Source: CAIOSQ01 sp044359885 (lineage in GTDB: Bacteria; Pseudomonadota; Alphaproteobacteria; CACIAM-22H2). From it: a stretch of 17,593 nt of DNA. The stretch is from positions 1 to 17,593 of the forward strand of contig JBIKLI010000049.1 in assembly GCA_044359885.1 (NCBI GenBank). Direction: 5' to 3'. The notes under the pieces were generated by a model that worked only from the letters and a program-made list of their open reading frames with translations, had not been told where the DNA came from and did not search any database. The position numbers were made by a program, and so were the translations under genes. Position 1 is the first letter of the stretch; each line of letters begins with the position of its first letter. Shown piece by piece: positions 8,551 to 16,662 of this stretch.

Positions 8551-9035
8551 CAGCGGTCCAGGATCATCGCCGAGAAGGTGGCTTCCGCGCACAGCACCCC
8601 GTCGACCTGCGCCTCCGCGCTGAACTTCCAGACATTGCCGCGGCTGCGCTCCTTGCGGCAATGGATGCGGATCTGGTCGCCCGGGCCGATCGGGCGCCGG
8701 AACCGCGCCTCCTCGATCGTCATGAAATAGACCAGCTTGCCCTGGTTCTCGACGCCCAGCTTCTCGACCACGATCACGGCCGCGGTCTGGGCCATCGCCT
8801 CGATGACCAGGACGCCCGGCATGACCGGGCGCTGCGGAAAATGACCCTGGAAGAACGGTTCGTTGATCGTCACGTTCTTGACGCCGACGCAACTCTCGCC
8901 CGACACCACGTCGACCACCCGGTCGATCATCAGGAACGGATAGCGGTGCGGGATCATCCGCATGATGCGGGCGATGTCGATCGCGGCGGGCGCGGCCGTC
9001 TCGGCCGGGGTCTTCTGCTGCGGCTCCATGTCCAT
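8550..9035 (-). CDS. fabZ: 3-hydroxyacyl-ACP dehydratase FabZ
   Basis: FabZ dehydrates 3-hydroxyacyl-ACP in fatty acid elongation and so competes with LpxA and LpxD for the same hydroxyacyl-ACP pool. The 161-residue hot-dog-fold protein shows IPHRYPFLMIDRV and FFQGHFPQRPVMPG with catalytic His65, then the Glu of VIEAMAQ (Glu79). The first 18 or so residues are an Ala/Pro-rich extension. GAGGAAAG (RC of 9042-9049) lies 6 nt before the ATG at 9035 and overlaps the lpxD stop codon, which supports this start over the ATG at 9029. Its place between lpxD and lpxA is the standard proteobacterial arrangement. Confidence 0.96.
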   Translation of the reverse strand: MDMEPQQKTPAETAAPAAIDIARIMRMIPHRYPFLMIDRVVDVVSGESCVGVKNVTINEPFFQGHFPQRPVMPGVLVIEAMAQTAAVIVVEKLGVENQGKLVYFMTIEEARFRRPIGPGDQIRIHCRKERSRGNVWKFSAEAQVDGVLCAEATFSAMILDR

Positions 9036-9047
9036 GCGCTGCTTTCC

Positions 9048-10091
9048 TCACTCTTCGACGTCGGTGGCCCGGCCCGGGCGCGCACGTGCCAGACGACGCC
9101 ATGCACCGGCCAGCCGCCGGAACTCGCGCATCGGGATCGCGGGCGAGCCCCCCACGGTCTCGCCGGCCGGGACGTCCCGGTGAACGCCGCTCTGGGCGGC
9201 GATGCGAACGCCCGAACCGATCAGTAGGTGGCCGGCGAGGCCTGCCTGGCCGCCGATCACCACCCCGTCGCCGACATGCGTCGACCCGGAAATCCCGACC
9301 TGGCTGACGACCACGCAGCCCCGTCCGAGGCGCACGTTATGCGCGATCTGCACCAGATTGTCGATCACGCAGCCCGGGCCGATGACCGTGTCGCCAAGCG
9401 CCCCGCGGTCGATCGTCGTGTTCGCGCCGATCTCGACATCCTCGCCGATCAGCACCCGCCCCAGCTGCGGGATCTTGAGATGCCCCTGTGGACCCAGGGC
9501 GTAGCCGAAGCCGTCCTGGCCGATCCGCACGCCCGGAAACACGCGGACTCGATCGCCCAGCTGGGCGTGGGAGATGGTGACGTTCGCTCCGATGCGGCAG
9601 TCACGGCCGATCGCCACCCCCGCGCCGAGGATCGTGTTCGCGCCGACGGAGCTGCCCTCCCCGATCGTCGCGCCGGGCCCGATCACCGCCCCCGGTCCGA
9701 CATCGACGCGCATGCCAAGCCGGGCCGCCGGATCGACCGTCGCCGCCGGGTGAACCCGGCCTTCGGCCACGGGCTCCGGGTGGAAGGCGCCGGCGACCCG
9801 CGCGAAGGCGCGCTGCGGCTCGGCGCTGAGGATGAGCGCCATGCCCGACGGCGCCTCGGCGGCCAGCCGGGGATCGACGATGCAGGCACCGGCCCTCGCG
9901 CGGCGGAACGCCTCGAGATGACGGCGGCCCTCGAGAAACGCGATCTCCCCTGGTCCCGCCGCATCGAGCGCCCCGACCCCACCGATCATCAGCATCGGAT
10001 CGGCGCCGTCGCCAAGCTGCCCCCTGGCGATCCCGGCGACGGCAGCGAGCGTCATCGGCCCGGCGGAAACAAAGAAGCGAGGGTCGGCCAT
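9048..10091 (-). CDS. lpxD: UDP-3-O-acylglucosamine N-acyltransferase
   Basis: LpxD adds the 2-amide-linked 3-hydroxyacyl chain in the third step of lipid A synthesis. The 347-residue product has the N-terminal uridine-binding domain (about 1-105, beginning MADPRFF) followed by a hexapeptide beta-helix from about 112 (HPAATVDPAARLG). The motif DNLVQIAHNV carries His251, matching catalytic His239 of E. coli. It ends in a short Arg/Ala-rich helix. The start at 10091 has no clear ribosome site, but the MADPRFF opening is the expected N-terminus. The gap to skp upstream is 19 bp and to fabZ downstream 12 bp. Confidence 0.95.
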   Translation of the reverse strand: MADPRFFVSAGPMTLAAVAGIARGQLGDGADPMLMIGGVGALDAAGPGEIAFLEGRRHLEAFRRARAGACIVDPRLAAEAPSGMALILSAEPQRAFARVAGAFHPEPVAEGRVHPAATVDPAARLGMRVDVGPGAVIGPGATIGEGSSVGANTILGAGVAIGRDCRIGANVTISHAQLGDRVRVFPGVRIGQDGFGYALGPQGHLKIPQLGRVLIGEDVEIGANTTIDRGALGDTVIGPGCVIDNLVQIAHNVRLGRGCVVVSQVGISGSTHVGDGVVIGGQAGLAGHLLIGSGVRIAAQSGVHRDVPAGETVGGSPAIPMREFRRLAGAWRRLARARPGRATDVEE

Positions 10092-10110
10092 GGCGACCGC
10101 GCCGGCGAGG

Positions 10111-10866
10111 TCAATTCGCCGGCAATTGCAGCTGCGCGTTCGGAACGCGCTGGTTGACCCGCTTGAGGACTTCGCCGGTGATCTCGAGCTGGCTCTGGAC
10201 CACGACGACCTGGGCCTTGTCCAGGATCAGCTGGTAGTTGCGCTCCTGCGCGAGTTCGACGGTCGCCTGAAGCATCGCCTGGGCGACGCGCTGCTCGGCC
10301 TCCGCAAAGGCGCGCTCGATGGCGCGCGTGCGGTCCTGCAGCTTCGCCTCGGCGTCGGAGATCCGCTTCTGCAGATCCCGCGCGCGGCGCTCGATCTGCT
10401 CCTGGGGAACCTGGCCGCGCTGCTGGCGCTGCAACTCGGCGCGGGCGTTCTTGAACTCCTCCTCCTGCTTCTGGACATCGGCGCGCAGGATCTGGTTCTG
10501 GCGCTCGGCCTGCTGGCGCAGGGCGAGCGCGGCCGTCGACTGCGACATCACGAGCCGGCTGTCGAGGATCACGAAGGTACTGCCCGGCGGCGGCAATTCG
10601 GCCGGGAACTGGGGCAGCCGCGGCTGCGGGGATTGCGGCTGCGCCTCCTGCTGCGGGGCAGGCCGTTGCGGCTGTTGGCGCGCTGGTGCCGGTTGCGCCG
10701 GGCGCTGCGGCGCGGGCTGGGCCTGAGGTGCCGGCTGGGCGGGGGCCGGCGGCGCCGGCGGCGGCGCCTGCAACTGGATCTGCGCACCGGCCACGGCGGG
10801 GCCGAGGGCGACGAGCAACCCCAGCGCCAGCCGCAGGGCCCGCGCCGGCGAGTTTTCCGTGTTCAT
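10111..10866 (-). CDS. skp: OmpH/Skp-family periplasmic chaperone with Pro-rich spacer
   Basis: Skp is a trimeric periplasmic chaperone that holds unfolded outer-membrane proteins on their way to BamA. The 251-residue product has a signal peptide (hydrophobic core about 11-24, probable cleavage after AGA at residue 28). A low-complexity Pro/Gln/Ala-rich segment follows at about 34-95. The OmpH domain starts near residue 97 (TFVILDSRLVMSQS) with a charged, Gln/Glu/Arg-rich coiled-coil hairpin at about 112-200 and closes with YQLILDKAQVV. E. coli Skp is 161 residues, and the excess length is mostly the spacer. TGAGG at the bamA stop may serve as its ribosome site, 11 bp after which skp starts. 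Position between bamA and lpxD supports the call. Confidence 0.9.
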   Translation of the reverse strand: MNTENSPARALRLALGLLVALGPAVAGAQIQLQAPPPAPPAPAQPAPQAQPAPQRPAQPAPARQQPQRPAPQQEAQPQSPQPRLPQFPAELPPPGSTFVILDSRLVMSQSTAALALRQQAERQNQILRADVQKQEEEFKNARAELQRQQRGQVPQEQIERRARDLQKRISDAEAKLQDRTRAIERAFAEAEQRVAQAMLQATVELAQERNYQLILDKAQVVVVQSQLEITGEVLKRVNQRVPNAQLQLPAN

Positions 10867-10877
10867 GGCGGACGACC

Positions 10878-13160
10878 TCAGAACCGGGTACCGAAATTCA
10901 GACGCACGATCTCGTCGCGATCATAGCTCTCGCTGACGATCGGCGTCGCCACGCTGAGCCGCAGGGGGCCGAAGGGCGACCGCCAGGACAGGCCCAGGCC
11001 GAGCGACGCCCGCAGCGACCGGTCGTCGACGACGGATGCGCCGCGCGCATCCGTCTCCCACAGCGTGCCGAAATCGCTGAACATGAAGGCCCGCATGCCC
11101 AGTTCGCGCGGCACCCCGATCGGGAAGGTCATCGCCAGCGATCCCAGCGCGAACCGGTTGCCGCCCAGCGAGTCGCCCGTGGCGATGTCGCGCGGTCCGG
11201 CACCGGCGGAGCGGAAGCCGCGCAGATTGTCGCCGCCGATGAAGAAGCGCTGGTTGATGCGGACGGTCTCGTCGAATCCGTAGATATAGCCGACCTCGGC
11301 GTTGAGGCTGCCGACGAAATCCTCGGTGAACGGGTGATAGAACCCGGCAGCCAGGCGGTTGCGCAGCCAGTGGGTATCGCCGCCGACCCCGGCGTAATCC
11401 TGGCTGAGCCGCACGAAATAGCCTTCCGTGGGATCGAAGCGATCGTCGCGCCGGTCGTAGATCAGGTCGTGGCCCGGGCCGATCGTGACATAGCGGCCGA
11501 CCTGCTCGCGAATGAACCGCGAAGCGTTGCTGCTGACATTCTGGACCTCGTCGCTGCGGGCGGTGAAGCGCAGGGTCTGACGCAGGTTCTCGCTCAGTTC
11601 GTAGCGCGTCCGCACCGCGCCGCCATAGCTGTCGACATCGTAGCGCGCCTCGCGCTGGAAGTCGCGGCGCAGCCGGAACAGGTCGAAGCCGCCCGCGACA
11701 TTGGTGTCGAAGAGATACGGCTCTTCGAAACTGAAATCGATCTCCTGGCGCCGGCCCGACACCATGAAGCCGATCATGATCTCGTTGCCGCGCCCGAGCA
11801 GGTTCCGTTCGCGCAGCCGGATGTCGGCAAGCGGTCCGTCGGCGGTCGAGAACCCGACGCCGAAGCTGATCTCGCCGGTCGAGCGTTCCTGCACGTCGAC
11901 GCTGAGCACCGTCCGGTCCGGGGACTCCGCGGGCACGTTGGCGATGTCGACCTTCTCGAAGAAACCCAGATTGCGCAGGCGCTGGCGCGACCGCCGCAGC
12001 TTGGCCGCGTTGAACGCATCGCCCTCGGCGAGGCGCAGTTCGCGCCGGATCACGCTGTCCAGCGTCCGCACGTTCCCGGCGATGTCGATCCGGTCGACAT
12101 AGACCCGGGGCCCTTCCTGGACCTCGTAGGTGACCGACACGGTCCTGCGCTCGCGATCGCGCGACACGCGCGGGCGCACGTCGATGAAGGCGTAGCCGAG
12201 CGCGGCGATCTGGTCGGTGATCTTCTGAACCGAGTCGTCGACCTTGTCGGCGTCGTACCAGGCGCCCGTCTCGGTGGCGATCGCCTCGCGGACCTGCTCG
12301 GGTCTGAGATCGCGCAGCCGGCTCGCGACATCCACGTCGCCGAAGCGGTAGCGCTCGCCCTCCTCGATCGTGAAGGTGACGTAGAAGGCATCGCGTTCGG
12401 GAGTCAGTTCCGCGACCGCGGATACGACCCGGAAATCCGCGAAGCCCTGCGACAGGTAGAACTTGCGGAGCAATTCGCGGTCGAACGAGATGCGGTCGGG
12501 ATCGTAGGTGTCGGCGGTGGACAGGATCCTGTACCACCGGCTTTCCTTGGTGTTGATCGCGTCGCGAAGTCGCGACTCGGAGAAGCGCTGGTTGCCGACG
12601 AAGGCGATCTTGCGCACGCTGGTGACGTCGCCCTCGAAGATCTCGAAGGCCACGTCGACGCGGTTCTGCGGCAGTTCGATGATCTTCGGCTCGACGCTGG
12701 CTGCGAAGCGTCCCGACCGCCGGTACAGGTCGAGGATGCGCTTGGCGTCCGCCTGGATCTTGGTCCGCGTGAAGATCTGCCGCGGCCGGAGCTGGACTTC
12801 CTGGTTGAGCAGGTCGTCCGAAACGCGCCGGTTGCCCTCGAACTGGACGCGGTTGACGATCGGGTTTTCGACCACGCGAGCGACGAGGACGGTACCCTGC
12901 CGCTCGAGGGCGACATCGGCGAACAGGCCGGTCGCGAACAGCGCCTTCAGGGCGCGGTCGAGACGCTCGGGCTCCATCTGGTCGCCGGGCCTGACGAGAA
13001 GGTAGGACCGGACCGTGGCGGGGTCGATGCGCTGGGTCCCCTCCACGCGGACCTCGGAGATGGTCTGCGCCTGGGAGGCGACCCCGCCCCCGAGCGCCAG
13101 GATGGCGGCCACCAGGAATAAAATCCGTCTCGCCCTAAGCCTCAGCGCCAAGAACCCCAC
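10878..13160 (-). CDS. bamA: Outer membrane protein assembly factor BamA
   Basis: BamA (Omp85) is the beta-barrel core of the Bam complex, which folds proteins into the outer membrane. From the GTG at 13160 the product is 760 residues. A signal peptide covers about 1-31 (hydrophobic core ILFLVAAILALGG, cleavage near ASQA). Five POTRA domains follow (about 33-425, the first opening ISEVRVEGTQRI). The 16-strand barrel runs from about 430 and ends in the outer-membrane C-terminal Phe (LNFGTRF). NLRGF near residue 646 matches the VRGF/IRGF motif of loop 6. The frame is open to an ATG at 13277, but that adds a 39-residue lead that hides the signal peptide. A GGAGGGG site 7 nt before the GTG decides the start. 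It lies between rseP and skp. Confidence 0.96.
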   Translation of the reverse strand: MGFLALRLRARRILFLVAAILALGGGVASQAQTISEVRVEGTQRIDPATVRSYLLVRPGDQMEPERLDRALKALFATGLFADVALERQGTVLVARVVENPIVNRVQFEGNRRVSDDLLNQEVQLRPRQIFTRTKIQADAKRILDLYRRSGRFAASVEPKIIELPQNRVDVAFEIFEGDVTSVRKIAFVGNQRFSESRLRDAINTKESRWYRILSTADTYDPDRISFDRELLRKFYLSQGFADFRVVSAVAELTPERDAFYVTFTIEEGERYRFGDVDVASRLRDLRPEQVREAIATETGAWYDADKVDDSVQKITDQIAALGYAFIDVRPRVSRDRERRTVSVTYEVQEGPRVYVDRIDIAGNVRTLDSVIRRELRLAEGDAFNAAKLRRSRQRLRNLGFFEKVDIANVPAESPDRTVLSVDVQERSTGEISFGVGFSTADGPLADIRLRERNLLGRGNEIMIGFMVSGRRQEIDFSFEEPYLFDTNVAGGFDLFRLRRDFQREARYDVDSYGGAVRTRYELSENLRQTLRFTARSDEVQNVSSNASRFIREQVGRYVTIGPGHDLIYDRRDDRFDPTEGYFVRLSQDYAGVGGDTHWLRNRLAAGFYHPFTEDFVGSLNAEVGYIYGFDETVRINQRFFIGGDNLRGFRSAGAGPRDIATGDSLGGNRFALGSLAMTFPIGVPRELGMRAFMFSDFGTLWETDARGASVVDDRSLRASLGLGLSWRSPFGPLRLSVATPIVSESYDRDEIVRLNFGTRF

Positions 13161-13167
13161 GTGAGCG

Positions 13168-13174
13168 CCCCTCC
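13168..13174 (-). promoter_or_regulatory. Ribosome-binding site deciding the bamA GTG start
   Basis: GGAGGGG on the - strand lies 7 nt upstream of the GTG at 13160. With the signal peptide that begins right after it, this fixes the start and rules out the longer open frame to 13277. Confidence 0.7.
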
Positions 13175-13219
13175 AAGAAAGCCGGCGATGGGAGCCGCCC
13201 ACACAGCGGGGGACGACCC

Positions 13220-14365
13220 TCAACTCACCAGCGACACCACATACTGGACGATACGAAGCCGGACCAGATCCTGCCACGTCGCGAACAGCATCAAACTCAC
13301 TACCAGAACGAGCCCGACGCGGAAACCGTATTCCTGCGCCCGCGGTCCCAGCGGCCGTCCGCGCACCGCCTCGATGGCATAGAACACCAGGTGCCCGCCA
13401 TCCAGGATCGGGATCGGGAAGAGATTAATCAGCCCGAGGCTGATCGACAGCGTCCCGGCCAGGGCGATCAGCGCCGCCCAGCTGGACTGGGCGGCCTCGC
13501 CGGACACCTTCGCGATGCCCAGCGGGCCGCTGAGCTCGTCGGCACCGCGCTGGCCGACGATCATCTGGCCGACCGCGCGCAGGGTGCCGACGGTCTGCGT
13601 CCAGGTCTCCTCGACCGCCAGCCAGATCGCCCGGGTCGGCGAGGAGATCGTCTCGATGTCCCGCTGCCCGGCCGACCGGATGCCGAGTCGCGGCAGCCGC
13701 ATGCTGTTGCCGAGACGGTCCGTCTCCTCGATCACGATCGGGCGCAATTCCACTCGCAGCGGCTGCGAGCCCCGGATCAGGTCGATCCGCAGCGGCTGGT
13801 CCAGATTGAAAAGGACGACGCGCTGGATCTCCTCGAAGCGCTCGATCCGCGCCGCGTTGATCGCGACGATCCGGTCGCCGGCCTGGATGCCGGCGATCGC
13901 CGCGGGCATGCCCTCGATCGTCGACCCGACGACCGGCGCCGTGAATGGCCGGCCATGGGCCAGGAACAGGGCGGCGAAGATCAGAATGGCGAAGGCGAAA
14001 TTGGCCAGCGGGCCAGCGGCGACGATCGCTGCCCGCCACCCCAGGGGCTTGTGATGGAACGAGACCGACCGATCGGCCTCGCTCATCGCGCTCTCGGCCG
14101 CACGGTCGGGCGTGCTGGCCGCGTCCGCATCCCCGAACATCTTCACGTAGCCGCCGAGCGGCAGCCAGCAGATCTTCCAGCGCGTTCCGCGCCGGTCGGT
14201 CCAGCCAGCCAGCTCCTGCCCGAAGCCGATCGAAAACACCTCGACCCGGACCCCGGCCCGGCGGGCGACCCAGAAGTGACCGAGTTCGTGGACGAAGATC
14301 AGCGCGCTCAGAACAAGGATGAACGGTATCGCATAACTCATTATCGAATATGCGGCTTCAAACAT
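13220..14365 (-). CDS. rseP: RIP metalloprotease RseP (site-2 protease)
   Basis: RseP is an inner-membrane zinc protease that cuts membrane-embedded substrates such as anti-sigma factors and remnant signal peptides. The 381-residue product has the zinc-binding HELGH at 26-30 in the first membrane helix. It also has the GPLANF segment (118-123), one PDZ domain at about 143-220, and NLFPIPILDGGHL with the third zinc ligand Asp322. E. coli RseP is 450 residues with two PDZ domains, and the shorter length here fits a single-PDZ form. The ATG at 14365 is favoured over one at 14341, which would clip the first helix and has no ribosome site. In most alphaproteobacteria dxr lies directly upstream; here cdsA does. 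bamA follows after 59 bp. Confidence 0.95.
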   Translation of the reverse strand: MFEAAYSIMSYAIPFILVLSALIFVHELGHFWVARRAGVRVEVFSIGFGQELAGWTDRRGTRWKICWLPLGGYVKMFGDADAASTPDRAAESAMSEADRSVSFHHKPLGWRAAIVAAGPLANFAFAILIFAALFLAHGRPFTAPVVGSTIEGMPAAIAGIQAGDRIVAINAARIERFEEIQRVVLFNLDQPLRIDLIRGSQPLRVELRPIVIEETDRLGNSMRLPRLGIRSAGQRDIETISSPTRAIWLAVEETWTQTVGTLRAVGQMIVGQRGADELSGPLGIAKVSGEAAQSSWAALIALAGTLSISLGLINLFPIPILDGGHLVFYAIEAVRGRPLGPRAQEYGFRVGLVLVVSLMLFATWQDLVRLRIVQYVVSLVS

Positions 14366-14390
14366 CGCAACTCATCCCTTCCCGAAGCTT

Positions 14391-14415
14391 CGCGCCGGCC
14401 GGATCCGGCGGCGCG
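14391..14415 (-). repeat. Imperfect palindrome in the cdsA-rseP gap
   Basis: In the 70-bp gap between cdsA and rseP, CGCGCC-G-GCCGGA is followed at once by its complement TCCGGC-GGCGCG. The arms are 12 bp with one unpaired G at 14397. As RNA this would form a GC-rich hairpin of about 10 pairs with a GAUC loop. No T-tract follows in the direction of transcription, so it is not an intrinsic terminator. It may be an mRNA processing or stability element, or the scar of a lost gene. Confidence 0.4.
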
Positions 14416-14435
14416 TGTCGAAGACGACCCCGGCC

Positions 14436-15305
14436 CTAGCCGCCCCAGGCCAGCAATCGCCCGGCGCTTGCCCACTGGACCAGGGCCAGCGCCATCGCTG
14501 CCGCGACCAGACCGTCCACCCGGTCGAGAATGCCGCCATGCCCCGGGATCAGACCGCTGGAGTCCTTCACGCCGAAATGGCGCTTGACCCACGATTCCGC
14601 AAGGTCGCCGGTCTGGGCGATGACGGCGAGCGATGCCCCGGCGAGCGCCAGGGTCGCCGCCGGCGGCGCCGACGGATCGAAGCTTGCGAAGACCAGGCCA
14701 AGCGCGAAGCTCGCGACGACCGCGCCCCCCAGCCCCGCCCAAGTCTTCTTCGGAGATATGCGCGGCGCCAGCCGCGGCCCGCCGATCAGCCGCCCGGCGA
14801 AGAAGGCCCCGGTGTCGGTGACCACGACGGTCAGCAGCAACCAGAGCATGGTCCGCTCGCCCTCGCTGCCGTGCCCGCGCAGCCAGATCAGGGCCACCAG
14901 CGCCGGCCCCAGGTAGCAAATGCCGAACGCCGCCCATGCCGCCCGCGGCGCAGCATCCGCAAGCCGCCCGGCCGCATAGGCCAGCATGGCACCGGCAAGA
15001 CAGGTGGCGAGGGCCCAGCCGGGCTGGTCGCGGAAGGCAAGCAGCACGACGGCCAGGAAGATGCCGGACGTGGCCCCCCCGGCGACCCCGTATCGTCCGC
15101 CGCTCCAGAGCCGGGTCCATTCCCAGGCCATGAGCACGGCCCCGGCGGCGATCATCACCGCGAAGGCGAGATCGCCCTGGCGCAGCACGGCCAGGGCGAG
15201 CACGCCCATCAGCGCGCCGGAGATGGTCCGCTTGCGCAGCCCCTCGGCCCAGCCATTGCGCCCCCGGCCGGGGTCAGGCGCCGGCGGAGCCGAACCGGCG
15301 GTCAC
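14436..15305 (-). CDS. cdsA: Phosphatidate cytidylyltransferase (CDP-diglyceride synthase)
   Basis: CdsA makes CDP-diacylglycerol from phosphatidic acid and CTP, feeding all phospholipid synthesis. The product is highly hydrophobic with roughly seven membrane helices. The family signature near the C-terminus (about residues 238-265) shows SWVKRHFGVKDSS and PGHGGILDRVDG, with the acidic residues that bind the metals. ISPKKTWAGLGG is also typical. The start is uncertain. The GTG at 15305 gives 289 residues and overlaps the uppS 3' end by 32 nt, with no clear ribosome site, so translation is probably coupled to uppS. No ATG occurs in frame before the first helix. The longer open frame upstream to 15587 is antisense-like sequence within uppS. 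Confidence 0.93.
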   Translation of the reverse strand: MTAGSAPPAPDPGRGRNGWAEGLRKRTISGALMGVLALAVLRQGDLAFAVMIAAGAVLMAWEWTRLWSGGRYGVAGGATSGIFLAVVLLAFRDQPGWALATCLAGAMLAYAAGRLADAAPRAAWAAFGICYLGPALVALIWLRGHGSEGERTMLWLLLTVVVTDTGAFFAGRLIGGPRLAPRISPKKTWAGLGGAVVASFALGLVFASFDPSAPPAATLALAGASLAVIAQTGDLAESWVKRHFGVKDSSGLIPGHGGILDRVDGLVAAAMALALVQWASAGRLLAWGG

Positions 15306-16026
15306 GGCGTCGGAACTCGGCGACCGCCTCGGCGAAATCCGTCTTGCCGAAATCGGGCCAAAGCGTGTCGATGAAGACGAATTCGGCGTAGGCGCATTGC
15401 CAGAGAAGGAAGTTGCTGATCCGCTTCTCGCCCGAGGTGCGCACGAGCAGGTCGGGATCGGGCAGGCCGGCCGTCCAGAGCCGCGCGGCGAACGCGTCCT
15501 GGTCGATGTCCGACGGCAGGATCCGGCCAGCGGCGGCGTCCTCGGCCAGGCTGCGGGCGGCAGCGGCGATTTCGGCCCGCCCGCCATAGCTGAGCGCGAT
15601 GGTCAGGTCGAGCCGGCCATTGGCGCGCGTCGTGTCCTCGGCACTGCGGATCATGGCGACGATGTCGTCGGGAAGCCGGGCGCGATCCCCGACGACCCGC
15701 AGACGGATGCCGTTGGCATGGAGTTCCGCCAGTTCGGCGCGCAGATAGTGCCGCAGCAGTCCCATCAACTCGCCGATCTCGCCGGCGGGCCGGCGCCAGT
15801 TCTCGGACGAGAATCCGAACAGCGTCAGATGGCGGATGCCGTGCTCGATGGCCGCTTCGATCGCCATGCGCACCGAGTCGGCCCCTCGCCGATGCCCCGC
15901 CACCCGCGGCAGGCCGCGCCGCTTCGCCCATCGGCCATTGCCGTCCATGATGATCGCGACATGCCGCGGAACGGGCGCGTCTCCCGCGCCGCCGACTGCG
16001 GGGGCCGCGTCGCGCGGCTCAGACAT
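15274..16026 (-). CDS. uppS: (2Z,6E)-undecaprenyl diphosphate synthase (di-trans,poly-cis)
   Basis: UppS adds isopentenyl units in cis to farnesyl diphosphate, making the C55 lipid carrier for peptidoglycan and O-antigen synthesis. The ATG at 16026 gives 250 residues. The signature HVAIIMDGNGRWAKRRG contains catalytic Asp28, matching E. coli Asp26. FGFSSENWRRP and RTSGEKRISNFLLWQ complete the active site. The first 20 residues are a non-conserved Ala/Pro/Gly-rich lead. The start lies 8 nt inside the frr 3' end (16019-16026), pointing to coupling. Its substrate depends on the isoprenoid pathway, so the missing dxr just downstream is notable. Confidence 0.95.
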   Translation of the reverse strand: MSEPRDAAPAVGGAGDAPVPRHVAIIMDGNGRWAKRRGLPRVAGHRRGADSVRMAIEAAIEHGIRHLTLFGFSSENWRRPAGEIGELMGLLRHYLRAELAELHANGIRLRVVGDRARLPDDIVAMIRSAEDTTRANGRLDLTIALSYGGRAEIAAAARSLAEDAAAGRILPSDIDQDAFAARLWTAGLPDPDLLVRTSGEKRISNFLLWQCAYAEFVFIDTLWPDFGKTDFAEAVAEFRRRDRRFGSAGA

Positions 16027-16579
16027 GCCCGATGTCTTTCTCCTTGGTGGCCAGCATCTCGTCGATCCGCTTGATGAACTCGTCCGTGGCCTTCTGGACG
16101 TCGGCGCTGCGCTTGCGCTGTTCGTCCTCGTTGATCTTGCCGGCCTTCTCCAGCGCCTTGAGCGCCTCCATCCCGTCGCGCCGGACATTGCGCACCGCGA
16201 TGCGCCCCTGCTCGGCGTATTTGTGCGCGACCTTGATCAGGTCCTTGCGACGATCCTCGGTGAGGGCCGGGATCGGCACCCGGATCAGCTGGCCGTCGGC
16301 CATCGGATTGAGGCCGAGATTGGATTCGCGGATCGCCTTTTCCACCGCCTTGACCAGGCCGCGGTCCCAGACCTGGACCGACAGCATCCGCGGTTCGGGC
16401 ACGCTGACCGTGCCGCACTGGCTGAGCGGCATGTGGCTGCCATAGGCCTCGACCTGGATCGGCTCCAGCATGTTGGCCGAGGCGCGGCCGGTCCGCAGCC
16501 CCGAGAATTCCTTCTTGAGGAGTTCGATCGCGCCGCCCATCCGGCGCTTCAGTTCATCGACATTCGCCATGGCCGACAT
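16019..16579 (-). CDS. frr: Ribosome recycling factor
   Basis: RRF splits the post-termination ribosome together with EF-G. The 186-residue product matches the usual length (E. coli 185). It has the three-helix-bundle pattern, with LLKKEFSGLRTGRASANMLEPI near the N-terminus split over helix 1 and the hinge, then SVPEPRMLSVQVWD and LIRVPIPALTEDRRKDLIK. GAGGA about 7 nt upstream supports the ATG at 16579 over the one at 16570. It lies between pyrH and uppS, the standard alphaproteobacterial order. Confidence 0.97.
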   Translation of the reverse strand: MSAMANVDELKRRMGGAIELLKKEFSGLRTGRASANMLEPIQVEAYGSHMPLSQCGTVSVPEPRMLSVQVWDRGLVKAVEKAIRESNLGLNPMADGQLIRVPIPALTEDRRKDLIKVAHKYAEQGRIAVRNVRRDGMEALKALEKAGKINEDEQRKRSADVQKATDEFIKRIDEMLATKEKDIGHV

Positions 16580-16616
16580 GCCCGTTCCTCGCCTTTATGG
16601 TTCCGGCCCGTCGGCC

Positions 16617-16635
16617 GGCCGCTCGACGAGCGGCC
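16617..16635 (-). repeat. Hairpin in the pyrH-frr gap
   Basis: GGCCGCTC-GAC-GAGCGGCC forms a perfect 8-bp stem with a 3-nt loop in the 83-bp gap between pyrH and frr. One bulged base lets the stem extend by about four further GC pairs on each side. No T-run follows in the transcription direction, so it is not a standard intrinsic terminator. It could modulate the pyrH:frr expression ratio or act as an RNase site. Confidence 0.4.
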
Positions 16636-16662
16636 CGGCCCCGGACCCCTTCGCGCCGCGCC

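Noticed and set aside
8551..9102. Extended N-terminus for lpxA back to 9102
   Set aside because: The extension runs through fabZ in another frame. The ATG at 8550, coupled to the fabZ stop and followed by the hexapeptide repeats, is the proper start.
10580..10790. Possible tandem repeat or repeat array
   Set aside because: The repetitive look comes from the Pro/Gln/Ala-rich coding segment of skp. There are no uniform units or spacers, so it is not CRISPR or a DNA-level array.
10686..13121. Long + strand open frame of 811 codons opposite bamA
   Set aside because: It is exactly antisense to the strongly supported bamA gene. Long antisense frames are expected at this GC content, and its sequence is Arg/Asp/Gly/Ala-rich with no recognisable domain.
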